From positions 109,638 through 173,637 of the forward strand of contig JANLFN010000008.1 of assembly GCA_024655885.1 (NCBI GenBank): a DNA stretch of 64,000 bases. The letters run 5' to 3'. The notes beneath the pieces were generated by a model. The model saw only the letters and a list, made by a program, of their open reading frames with translations, made no database searches and was not told the origin of the DNA. This stretch comes from Eubacteriales bacterium (GTDB lineage: Bacteria; Bacillota; Clostridia; Acetivibrionales; JANLFN01). Of the stretch, positions 35,898 through 43,653 are shown in pieces. The position numbers were made by a program, and so were the translations under genes. Each line of letters starts with the position of its first letter. Position 1 is the stretch's first letter.

Positions 35898-35911
35898 TTT
35901 ATATTGTTAGC
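35890..35911. promoter_or_regulatory. Probable operator of the right MarR
   Basis: An imperfect 22-bp inverted repeat with GCTAA and TTAGC ends overlaps the -10 of the plus-strand promoter. Eight of eleven positions are symmetric. It differs from the left operator, so the two regulators may be specific to their own arrays. Confidence 0.55.
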
Positions 35912-35949
35912 CGTCTAAATAATTAGGAGGGATTTTAAGGAGAATTAAA

Positions 35950-36399
35950 ATGAGCGATAACAGGGACGATTCACTATACGCCGTATTTTCCCAGGTCATA
36001 CGGCTGCACCACCAGCGGGTCCACATGGTGCTTCAAAAGCTGGGCGTGTACCCGGGCCAGCCTCCGCTCCTCTTCACCCTTTTGAAGCAGGATGGCCAGA
36101 GCCAGAATCATCTGGCCCAGAAGCTGAGCATAAAGGCCGCCACCATCACCGTCATGCTGAGCAGGATGGAAAGGGTGGGGCTTATCGAACGCCGCTCCGA
36201 CCCCAACGACCAGCGCATCTCAAGGGTATACCTGACGGATAAAGGCAAAAAGCTGTGCGAAGATGTGAGGGATGCCTTAATGACCGTGGACAGGGAGTGC
36301 TTCTCCAACTTTACGCTGGAGGAGCAGCTTCTGCTGCGCAGGTTTTTCCTGCAAATGCAGGATAATCTTGTAAAAGTGTGCTGTAAAAATGCCGAATAA
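35950..36399 (+). CDS. MarR-family transcriptional regulator (right array)
   Basis: A 149-residue MarR repressor with helix-turn-helix LAQKLSIKAATITVMLSRMERVGL and wing RRSDPNDQRISRVYLT. It is only distantly similar to the MarR at 35216-35668, although the exporters they precede are close relatives. AAGGAG lies upstream of the ATG. It leads a three-gene operon with the exporter pair, and the promoter with an overlapping palindrome fits autoregulation. Confidence 0.9.
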   Translation: MSDNRDDSLYAVFSQVIRLHHQRVHMVLQKLGVYPGQPPLLFTLLKQDGQSQNHLAQKLSIKAATITVMLSRMERVGLIERRSDPNDQRISRVYLTDKGKKLCEDVRDALMTVDRECFSNFTLEEQLLLRRFFLQMQDNLVKVCCKNAE

Positions 36400-36450
36400 T
36401 ACTTAGCCGTAATAACAATTGGACGGCTTTAACTGATTGGAGGGTGATTT

Positions 36451-38178
36451 ATGCTTAAACTGTACAGGAACCTGAAGCCTTACACAATTCACGTCATTGT
36501 GATTTTTGCACTTGTTTTTCTTCAGACCATCTCCGACCTGTACCTGCCCACCCTGATGTCGGACATCGTGGATACGGGCATTGTAAAGGGAGATACAAAT
36601 TATATTGTAAAAATCGGGGGGCTTATGCTGCTCATTGCGGCGGGAGGGGCTTTATGCGCCGTATTATCAAGCTTCCTGACGGCAAGGACCTCCATGGGCC
36701 TGGGGAAAATACTCCGGGAAAAAGTTTTTTCCCACGTTGAAAGCTTTTCTCTCAACGAGTTCGACAAGCTGGGCACGCCCTCTCTGATCACAAGGACCAC
36801 CAATGATATAACCCAGATCCAGATGGTAACTATGATGATGGTCCGCATGATGGTCAGTGCGCCCATTATGTGTGTGGGAGGAATCATTATGGCCGTTTCC
36901 AAAGATGCCACCCTGTCTCTGGTGGTGGTGGTAGCGGTGCCCATACTGGCCGTCACCATTTTCTTCATCATGCGCAAAAGCCTGCCCTATTTTAAGTCCA
37001 TGCAGAAAAAGATCGACAGGATAAACCTGATTTTGCGCGAAAACCTCACCGGCATCCGGGTCATACGCGCCTTCAACCGCATTGACTATGAAAAGGAGCG
37101 CTTTAACGACGCAAACCTGGACCTTACGGATACCGCCATCAGGGTTAACAGGACCATGGCCGTCATGATGCCTGTCGTAATGCTGATCATGAATTTTACA
37201 ACCATCGCGGTCATCTGGTTCGGAGGTATCCGCATCGACAGCGGGCACATGCAGGTGGGAAGCCTGATGGCCTTTATCCAGTACGTCATGCAAATCATGT
37301 TCTCCTTGAACATGCTTACAATGATGTTTATTATGGTGCCCCGCGCTTCCGCTTCTGCGGAGAGAATCAACGAGGTGCTTGAAACCGTGCCCGAAATCAA
37401 CGATCCTGTGGAACCTGAGAATACCGGCAGTAAAAGGGGTTATGTGGAATTTGAAGATGTGACCTTCAGCTATCCCGGCGCAGAAAATCCCGCCATCAGC
37501 CACATCTCCTTCAGCGCCAAGCCGGGTGAGGTAACCGCCATCATAGGGGGCACCGGTTCGGGAAAATCCACCCTTGTAAGCCTGATTCCCCGGTTTTACG
37601 ATGTGGACAGCGGCCGTATCCTGGTGGATGGGGTGGATGTGCGGGAGATGACGCAGGATAGCCTGAGGAGCAAGATAGGCTTTGTTCCTCAAAAGGCCGT
37701 ACTTTTTACGGGGACCATTGCCGACAATATCCGTTACGGCAAGGAGGATTCCTCGGATGAAGAAGTGGCCCACGCCGCTGAGATCGCCCAGGCCACAGAG
37801 TTTATTTCACAGATGAAGGAAGGCTTCAATTCAATGATCGCCCAGGGGGGCACCAATGTTTCGGGAGGGCAGAAACAGCGTCTTTCCATTGCCCGGGCGC
37901 TGGTGCGGAAGCCTGAAATCTATATTTTCGACGACAGCTTTTCCGCCCTCGACTTTAAAACCGATGCGCGCCTGCGTGCCGCCCTCAGGAAGGAGACCGG
38001 GGACTCTACCGTGATTATCGTCGCCCAGAGGGTCAACACGGTTATGGACGCAGACAGGATCATAGTGCTGGATGAGGGGCAAATCGCCGGAATAGGCAGC
38101 CACAGGGAGCTATTAAAAACAAGCGGGGTATACAGGGAGATTGTAGCCTCACAGCTTTCAGAGGAGGAGATCGCATGA
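36451..38178 (+). CDS. ABC exporter half-transporter with degenerate Walker B (right array)
   Basis: A 575-residue half-transporter with the same architecture as the left-array protein at 31476-33203: six membrane segments, GGTGSGKST, NVSGGQKQRLS and YIFDDSFSALD with Asp in place of the catalytic Glu. It pairs with the 641-residue subunit encoded next, whose ATG overlaps its stop by 4 bases. A good AGG-rich site (TTGGAGGGTG) precedes the ATG. No membrane-fusion protein accompanies this copy, so it may export a different type of compound, perhaps directly to the medium. Confidence 0.92.
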   Translation: MLKLYRNLKPYTIHVIVIFALVFLQTISDLYLPTLMSDIVDTGIVKGDTNYIVKIGGLMLLIAAGGALCAVLSSFLTARTSMGLGKILREKVFSHVESFSLNEFDKLGTPSLITRTTNDITQIQMVTMMMVRMMVSAPIMCVGGIIMAVSKDATLSLVVVVAVPILAVTIFFIMRKSLPYFKSMQKKIDRINLILRENLTGIRVIRAFNRIDYEKERFNDANLDLTDTAIRVNRTMAVMMPVVMLIMNFTTIAVIWFGGIRIDSGHMQVGSLMAFIQYVMQIMFSLNMLTMMFIMVPRASASAERINEVLETVPEINDPVEPENTGSKRGYVEFEDVTFSYPGAENPAISHISFSAKPGEVTAIIGGTGSGKSTLVSLIPRFYDVDSGRILVDGVDVREMTQDSLRSKIGFVPQKAVLFTGTIADNIRYGKEDSSDEEVAHAAEIAQATEFISQMKEGFNSMIAQGGTNVSGGQKQRLSIARALVRKPEIYIFDDSFSALDFKTDARLRAALRKETGDSTVIIVAQRVNTVMDADRIIVLDEGQIAGIGSHRELLKTSGVYREIVASQLSEEEIA

Positions 38179-40100
38179 GTGAAGAACGCAGAGATTACAG
38201 GCCGGCAGGAGGACCCCCTTTCAGACCGGCGGGAGGGCCTCCTCTCAGGCCGGGGGGAGGGCCCCGGGGAGGCCCTGTAGGTGCCCTGGCCAGGCCTGTG
38301 GAAAAGGCAAAGGATTTTAAAGGGACCCTGAAAAGAATCCTGGGATACTTGAAGCCCCACAGGCTCCAACTGGTTCTGGTCTTTTTCATGGCGGTTTTGA
38401 GTACGGTTTTCAGTATTTTCAGCCCAAGGGTCATGGGCAAAGCCACAACCAAGTTGTTTGAGGGCCTTATGCTGAAAATGGAGGGTGTGCCGGGCGCCGG
38501 GGTGGATTTCGGGTACATCCTGCATATCCTGGTGCTTTTGGCTGTCCTCTATATCATCAGCGCGTTTTTTAACTACGTCCAGCAGATTATCATGTCGGGC
38601 GTCGCGCAAAAAACGGTTTATGACATGCGCCGGGATATCAATGACAAGCTCTCCCGTCTTCCCCTAAAGTATTTTGACTCCCGTACCCACGGCGAAATCT
38701 TAAGCCGCGTCACAAATGACATCGACAACATCAGCAACACGCTGCAGCAGAGCCTGACACAGCTGATCACAGCCGTGGTGACCCTTGTGGGCATTGTGGC
38801 CATGATGCTGACCATAAGCCCCCTGATGACACTGATATGCTTTATTATACTGCCCCTTTCACTGCTTGTAACCTCCAGGGTGGCAAAGTTTTCCCAGAAG
38901 CATTTTATAGCGCAGCAGCAGGAGCTTGGCAACCTCAACGGCCATGTGGAGGAGATGTATACCGGCCACAGGATTGTAAAGGCTTTCGGATACGAGCGCA
39001 AGTCCATCCAGCAGTTCAATGCCTTTAACGAAAGGCTCTACGCCGCCAGCTGGCGCGCCCAGTTCGTCTCAGGCATCATCATGCCCCTCATGGGCTTTAT
39101 AGGCAATATAGGCTATGTGATTGTGTGTGTGGTGGGCGGAATCATGGTCACAAAGAAATCCATAGAAATCGGGGACATACAGGCGTTTATCCAGTACACC
39201 AGGCAGTTTACCATGCCCATCGTGCAGACGGCCAACATAGCCAACATCATCCAGTCCACCGTGGCATCGGCCGAAAGGGTATTCGAGGTCATCGACGAAA
39301 CGGAAGAGGTCCCCGACCACCCGGACGCCGCGGTGATTGAAGCGCCCGATGGGAATGTGGAATTCCAGAACGTCACCTTCGGCTACTCGGAGGATGCAAA
39401 GCTCATCGAGGACATGAACATCCATGTGAAATCGGGCCAGACCATCGCCATTGTGGGGCCCACCGGTGCGGGCAAAACCACGCTGGTAAACCTGCTCATG
39501 CGTTTTTACGAAGTGAACGGCGGAAGAATCACTGTGGACGGAGTGGATATAAAGGATATAAGGCGGAAGAATCTGCGCAAAATCTTTGGGATGGTGCTCC
39601 AGGACACCTGGCTTTTCAACGGCACCATAAAGGACAACATCGCCTACGGCCGGGAAGGGGCAACCTTCGAAGAGATTGTCCGGGCCGCAAAAGCGGCCTA
39701 CGCCGACCACTTTATCCGGACCCTCCCCGACGGGTACAACACCGTGCTCAACGAGGATGCGTCCAACATCTCCCAGGGGCAGAAACAGCTTTTGACCATT
39801 GCCCGGGCCATCCTTGCGCAGCCCTCCATCCTGATACTGGATGAAGCCACCAGCAGCGTGGATACCAGGACCGAGATCCATATCCAGAAGGCCATGGCCG
39901 CCCTTATGAAAGGAAGGACCAGCTTTGTCATCGCCCACAGGCTTTCCACCATCCGGGACGCGGACCTGATCCTTGTTATGAATAACGGAAGCATTGTTGA
40001 AAAAGGCAGCCACAGCGAGCTCCTGGCCAGGGGCGGCGTTTACGCCGAACTCTATAACAGCCAGTTTACCGGCGCAAATGTGGAAAGTGAAGCAGTATAG
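38175..40100 (+). CDS. ABC exporter half-transporter, catalytic subunit (right array)
   Basis: A 641-residue half-transporter paired with the 575-residue subunit. Residues 1-45 form a disordered tail with three RPxGGxP-like repeats (RPAGGPPF, RPAGGPPL, RPGGGP). The ATPase has GPTGAGKTT, NISQGQKQLLT and the intact Walker B LILDEATSSVD, so this is the hydrolytic partner. It is the paralogue of the protein at 29530-31479. The last gene of its operon, it is followed by a hairpin. The substrate is unknown. Confidence 0.92.
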   Translation: MSEERRDYRPAGGPPFRPAGGPPLRPGGGPRGGPVGALARPVEKAKDFKGTLKRILGYLKPHRLQLVLVFFMAVLSTVFSIFSPRVMGKATTKLFEGLMLKMEGVPGAGVDFGYILHILVLLAVLYIISAFFNYVQQIIMSGVAQKTVYDMRRDINDKLSRLPLKYFDSRTHGEILSRVTNDIDNISNTLQQSLTQLITAVVTLVGIVAMMLTISPLMTLICFIILPLSLLVTSRVAKFSQKHFIAQQQELGNLNGHVEEMYTGHRIVKAFGYERKSIQQFNAFNERLYAASWRAQFVSGIIMPLMGFIGNIGYVIVCVVGGIMVTKKSIEIGDIQAFIQYTRQFTMPIVQTANIANIIQSTVASAERVFEVIDETEEVPDHPDAAVIEAPDGNVEFQNVTFGYSEDAKLIEDMNIHVKSGQTIAIVGPTGAGKTTLVNLLMRFYEVNGGRITVDGVDIKDIRRKNLRKIFGMVLQDTWLFNGTIKDNIAYGREGATFEEIVRAAKAAYADHFIRTLPDGYNTVLNEDASNISQGQKQLLTIARAILAQPSILILDEATSSVDTRTEIHIQKAMAALMKGRTSFVIAHRLSTIRDADLILVMNNGSIVEKGSHSELLARGGVYAELYNSQFTGANVESEAV

Positions 40101-40109
40101 GATTGATTT

Positions 40110-40157
40110 CAGCCGAAATGGGACAGCTGCACAGTTCTCCTTGTTCCATTTCTGCTG
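40110..40157 (+). terminator. Hairpin after the right exporter operon
   Basis: CAGC plus GAAATGGGAC (40110-40124) pairs with GTTCCATTTC plus GCTG (40143-40157) with one mismatch and one G-U pair. The tail is TTCATGCC, a weak U-tract. Confidence 0.55.
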
Positions 40158-40435
40158 TTCATGCCTTTCTTCTCCGGCATGACCCGCCTCTTTTCGCCTG
40201 CCACACTACCTGTATCAAATAAGTAGGGATCCGTTTCCGCTTCAGGTTGGGCAGTCATTTCAAAATCACTGGTTTTCAAAATTTCAGCTGCCATAAATAT
40301 ATCGGATGCGTTAAAGAATTTGCAAGGCAGCTTTGCTTATTCCATAACGTTCAAGCAATATGTTTTACGAAATTTGAGCAAAGATGTAAAAGGTTTTCCG
40401 TAAAACATACAGTCAAAATAAAACATTAAATTTCT
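40158..40435. other. Intergenic region upstream of the sensory hydrogenase gene
   Basis: No convincing gene. It contains a perfect 11-bp inverted repeat (TATGTTTTACG, and its complement ending at 40409) and a 25-base stretch (40385-40409) that recurs with four changes at 43555-43579. Confidence 0.5.
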
Positions 40436-40464
40436 TTGAAAAATGGAAAGTTTTGTTCTATAAT
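40436..40464 (+). promoter_or_regulatory. Sigma-A-type promoter for the sensory hydrogenase gene
   Basis: TTGAAA (40436-40441) and a perfect TATAAT (40459-40464) are 17 bases apart, about 114 bases before the TTG start. Confidence 0.7.
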
Positions 40465-40551
40465 AATATAGTATAGTGGATATTGATTATTGTATCTAAT
40501 ATACAAAATTCATTATAAAGTATTTTAAAAACAAATATGGAATAAGGAGAC

Positions 40552-40581
40552 ATGGACCAAAAAAGGAGTGACCGGCATTGA
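40552..40581 (+). CDS. Possible 9-residue leader peptide
   Basis: ATG 40552 follows TAAGGAGA and codes MDQKRSDRH before a TGA. That stop overlaps the TTG start of the next gene (40578), an arrangement typical of translational coupling. AAAAGGAG of the next gene lies inside it. It could equally be chance. Confidence 0.3.
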   Translation: MDQKRSDRH

Positions 40582-42485
40582 ATTCAACTATTTATACAAT
40601 AGAGGAAAAATGCGAAGGCTGCAACAAATGTATTTTTTTCTGTCCTATTAAAAGTGCCAACGTCGCGTATTCTAAGGAAGGCAAAAACAAAATCAGGGTT
40701 GACGGGCAAAAATGCATCATGTGCGGTAAATGTCTGGAAGTATGCGACCATGGGGCCAGGGATTTCACCGATGATACCCAGAGGCTCATGGAGGATTTGA
40801 GAAAAGGGGAAGAAATTTCGGTCATTGCGGCTCCGGCATTTAAGACAAATTTTCCTGACTATAAAAGGTTTTTGGGCTACCTGAAGTCCTTGGGCATCAA
40901 AGAAATTTACGATGTTTCCCTGGGTGCGGATATTACAACCTGGGCATACCTTAAGGCCATAGAGGAAAAACACTTGGACTCCGTAATAGCCCAGCCCTGC
41001 CCGGCCATAGTGAATTATATTGAAAAGTACAGGCACGACATTGTGTCAAAACTGGCTCCGGTCCACAGTCCCATGATGTGCACCGCCATCTATCTGAAAA
41101 AATATATGGGCGTCAAGGACAGGCTGTGCTTTTTATCGCCCTGCATAGCCAAGACGGCGGAAATAAATGACAAAAATACATACGGGTATATTGAATACAA
41201 TGTTACGTTCAAAAAATTACTGGAGAAGGTCCATTCTCAGAGCATCCGCTTGGAGGCCTATGAAGAAAAAGACTTCAAGGCGGCTGCCTGGAGCCTGGGA
41301 GAAATATACAGCATGCCTGGGGGACTCAGGGAAAATGTGCACCACTACAATAAAACGGCGTTTGTCAAACAGGTGGAGGGATCGGAGCTGGCCTACCACT
41401 ACCTGGACGAATACAGCAGGAGGGTCAATGAGCACAAAGCGCTGCCCCTGCTGGTGGACATATTAAATTGCTCCCACGGCTGCAACGGAGGGCCGGGCAC
41501 CTGCAAAAACCTGGACATCACCGATGTGGATATTGCCACAAACAGACTGAAAAACAAGGATTCAGGCAAATATAAGGCAAACCCGAAAAAGCTGCTCAAA
41601 TTTTTTGACCAGAAACTAAATCCCAAGGATTTCGAAAGGTCATACTCTGTGGAAACGGTGGAGGTTTATAAGGAACCAAACGCGGAGCAGTTAAAAGCCA
41701 TTTATGCCAGTATGCATAAATTAACGCCGGAGTCGACCAAAAGAAACTGCAACACCTGCGGCTACGGTGACTGCCATGAGATGGCCAAAGCCATATTCAA
41801 CAACTGCAACCATATCGGAAACTGTATAGATTACAATATGGCGGAAGTATCCGTAGAAAAGGAATTGCTGGAGTCAAAAAACAAAGACATGGAGAAAATG
41901 CTGGATGAAATTAGAAAGATCAATGAAGCAAGGGAATTAAAGCTGTCCTTGCTGCGCAAAAGGGTGTCTGAAATCACAGGCGCCATTGGAGAAGTTGCAT
42001 CCGGAAGTACTGAAAACGCCAAGAGTCTAGGCAACATTACCGAAGATATCAGCAAGCTGCTGCAAATATCCTCCCACCTTAAATCCAGCATCCATGCCAT
42101 GGAATCAAGCATAAAAAATTTCAGCAAAGTAACCCAGGAGATTGTAGGAATTTCCGAGCAGACCAACCTTCTGTCCCTGAATGCCGCTATAGAAGCGGCA
42201 AGAGCCGGGCAGGCGGGGTTGGGGTTCTCGGTGGTGGCCGATGAGGTCAAAAAGTTGTCCGAACAGTCCAAATCAGCCGCGACCTCCACCAAAACCGATG
42301 AAGTCCAGCTGGTGCAGAATATCGATAAAATACTGGTTATTGCAGACGAGCTGGAGAGTCGCACAAAATCCGTCAATGAAGATGTAATCAGAATATCGGC
42401 TACGGTTCAGGAGGTCACTGCAAAAAACGAGGAAATTCTATCCACCGCAACTCTTTTGGTGGAAGAACAGGAAGATAGTAATTAG
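40578..42485 (+). CDS. Soluble sensory [FeFe]-hydrogenase / methyl-accepting chemotaxis fusion
   Basis: A 635-residue protein without membrane segments. Two ferredoxin clusters (C12-C22, C46-C56) precede a hydrogenase H-cluster domain (about 80-345). Its motifs are QPCPA (C141), SPCIAK (C189) and C298-SHG-C302: the four cysteines expected to hold the cluster are there, but the proton-transfer Cys of TSCCP is Pro140. [10 protein letters not shown] iron-sulfur motif (391-416) leads through a coiled coil to an MCP hairpin tip (about 523-560) with [18 protein letters not shown]. It probably reports H2 or redox state to CheA/CheW. The start is TTG, with AAGGAG 9 bases upstream. No che genes are nearby. 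Confidence 0.88.
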   Translation: MNSTIYTIEEKCEGCNKCIFFCPIKSANVAYSKEGKNKIRVDGQKCIMCGKCLEVCDHGARDFTDDTQRLMEDLRKGEEISVIAAPAFKTNFPDYKRFLGYLKSLGIKEIYDVSLGADITTWAYLKAIEEKHLDSVIAQPCPAIVNYIEKYRHDIVSKLAPVHSPMMCTAIYLKKYMGVKDRLCFLSPCIAKTAEINDKNTYGYIEYNVTFKKLLEKVHSQSIRLEAYEEKDFKAAAWSLGEIYSMPGGLRENVHHYNKTAFVKQVEGSELAYHYLDEYSRRVNEHKALPLLVDILNCSHGCNGGPGTCKNLDITDVDIATNRLKNKDSGKYKANPKKLLKFFDQKLNPKDFERSYSVETVEVYKEPNAEQLKAIYASMHKLTPESTKRNCNTCGYGDCHEMAKAIFNNCNHIGNCIDYNMAEVSVEKELLESKNKDMEKMLDEIRKINEARELKLSLLRKRVSEITGAIGEVASGSTENAKSLGNITEDISKLLQISSHLKSSIHAMESSIKNFSKVTQEIVGISEQTNLLSLNAAIEAARAGQAGLGFSVVADEVKKLSEQSKSAATSTKTDEVQLVQNIDKILVIADELESRTKSVNEDVIRISATVQEVTAKNEEILSTATLLVEEQEDSN

Positions 42486-42587
42486 GACGGTGACCTGCTT
42501 GCGGTCAAAGACCCCGGTATAGATTATGGGGTTTCGACCCCGCTGGAGGTGTAAAAATAAAAAAGCCTTCTGTTATAGTATGCAGGG

Positions 42588-42631
42588 AAAATACATCCCC
42601 CGGGCATTAACCCGGAAGATGTATTTTTTTT
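42588..42631 (+). terminator. Strong Rho-independent terminator
   Basis: A 10-bp lower stem (42588-42597 with 42618-42627) and 5-bp upper stem are followed by eight T. A GGGGT-TTCG-ACCCC hairpin lies upstream at 42528-42541. Confidence 0.88.
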
Positions 42632-42759
42632 ACTGTCTAGCAGGAAGAAATTCACAGAAATTTAAAATTTTCATTAAAAAAATGACATAAATTTGAACTA
42701 GAATAGCCCTATGCTTTTATTGATTACATGAAATAAGAAATCAGAGGAGGTACAAAATC

Positions 42760-43359
42760 ATGAAAAAGCTAATCACTGTTTTAACAACGTCGGCAATTCT
42801 GGCCATGTTGATTTCCGGCTGCGGCTCGGGTGTTCAGAGCCAGACCGGCAGTGGAACGCCGGAGGGCACGGCAGCCTCAAGCAGCACAGGGTCCACCAAC
42901 AGTCCGTCTTCTACAGGCGGCGGGCAAAGACAATTTGCAAGACCGGATTTGAGCGGAGAGGTGGCTTCCATCAGCGGCAACCAGGTAACATTGAAATTGA
43001 TTGAAATACCCGCTCCCAGGCGGAACAGTCAGCAGGGCGCTAACGGCCAGGCGCAGAATGGAAGCAGTGCCACGGACCAGGGCACCGGCCAGCCTCGCCA
43101 GAGAAACATAACCTATACCGGCCAAACTCAAACCATCTCCATTCCCGACGGCACACAGATAACCACTACGGTCAGGGGCCAAAACGCCAGGGAGGAAAAA
43201 GCCATTGAATTAAAGGATATAAAGCAGGGAGATATTTTGCAGATATGGTATTCGGATAAAGACAAGCAGACCATCTCCAGGATTTCGGTCATGGAGGCGT
43301 CCGGCAACAGCGGCCAAAGCAGCCAGAGCAGCCAAAACAGTCAAAGTACTCAAAATTAA
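42760..43359 (+). CDS. Lipoprotein with low-complexity regions, unknown function
   Basis: A 199-residue lipoprotein. The signal peptide ends in lipobox LISGC with Cys21. A Ser/Thr/Gly-rich linker (22-60) is followed by a small beta-rich domain: GEVASISGNQVTLKLIEIP, an Asn/Gln-rich insert, then ISIPDGTQITTTVRG and DIKQGDILQIWYSDKDKQT. The last 20 residues are Ser/Gln/Asn repeats. The domain resembles small DUF5666-like beta-barrels, but I am not sure. AGAGGAGGT precedes the ATG. It is a single gene with terminators on both sides. Confidence 0.75.
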   Translation: MKKLITVLTTSAILAMLISGCGSGVQSQTGSGTPEGTAASSSTGSTNSPSSTGGGQRQFARPDLSGEVASISGNQVTLKLIEIPAPRRNSQQGANGQAQNGSSATDQGTGQPRQRNITYTGQTQTISIPDGTQITTTVRGQNAREEKAIELKDIKQGDILQIWYSDKDKQTISRISVMEASGNSGQSSQSSQNSQSTQN

Positions 43360-43371
43360 GTGCTGAAACAC

Positions 43372-43449
43372 TGAATACGGGCTTCAATCTTTAATTCCTG
43401 ACTTCAGGTCAAACAGAATTAAAGCTTGGAGCCTGTATTAGTGCTTTTT
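43372..43449 (+). terminator. Long imperfect hairpin terminator after the lipoprotein gene
   Basis: Two arms of about 24 bases (43376-43399 and 43416-43439) pair with three mismatches around a smaller hairpin, and run into GTGCTTTTTAAC. Confidence 0.65.
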
Positions 43450-43492
43450 AACATAACAAATTTCCAGAGTATTCAAGATGTTAAAAAGCACT
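43440..43492. repeat. Perfect 15-bp inverted repeat
   Basis: AGTGCTTTTTAACAT (43440-43454) recurs inverted at 43478-43492 with a 23-base spacer. The left arm is also the U-tract of the preceding terminator, so the two structures exclude each other. Confidence 0.7.
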
Positions 43493-43653
43493 ACTATGAT
43501 TGTTGTACCTCACTTCTAGAACTGAATTCTGTTACGAGGCACCAGAAAATGTATTGTAAAAGGTCTATCGCAAAACATATATAAATAACATATTGTCCGC
43601 GAATTCCGAATACCATTAAATATGAATACAATGGCATTTGGAGCAGCACCTTC

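Noticed and set aside
40109..40294. 61-codon minus-strand ORF with a protein-like N-terminus
   Set aside because: No ribosome site before its ATG, and its 3' end lies in the exporter terminator hairpin.
42486..42560. Cluster of small hairpins after the hydrogenase-chemoreceptor, considered as a riboswitch
   Set aside because: No conserved riboswitch core was recognised; the hairpins can be explained as part of the transcript end.
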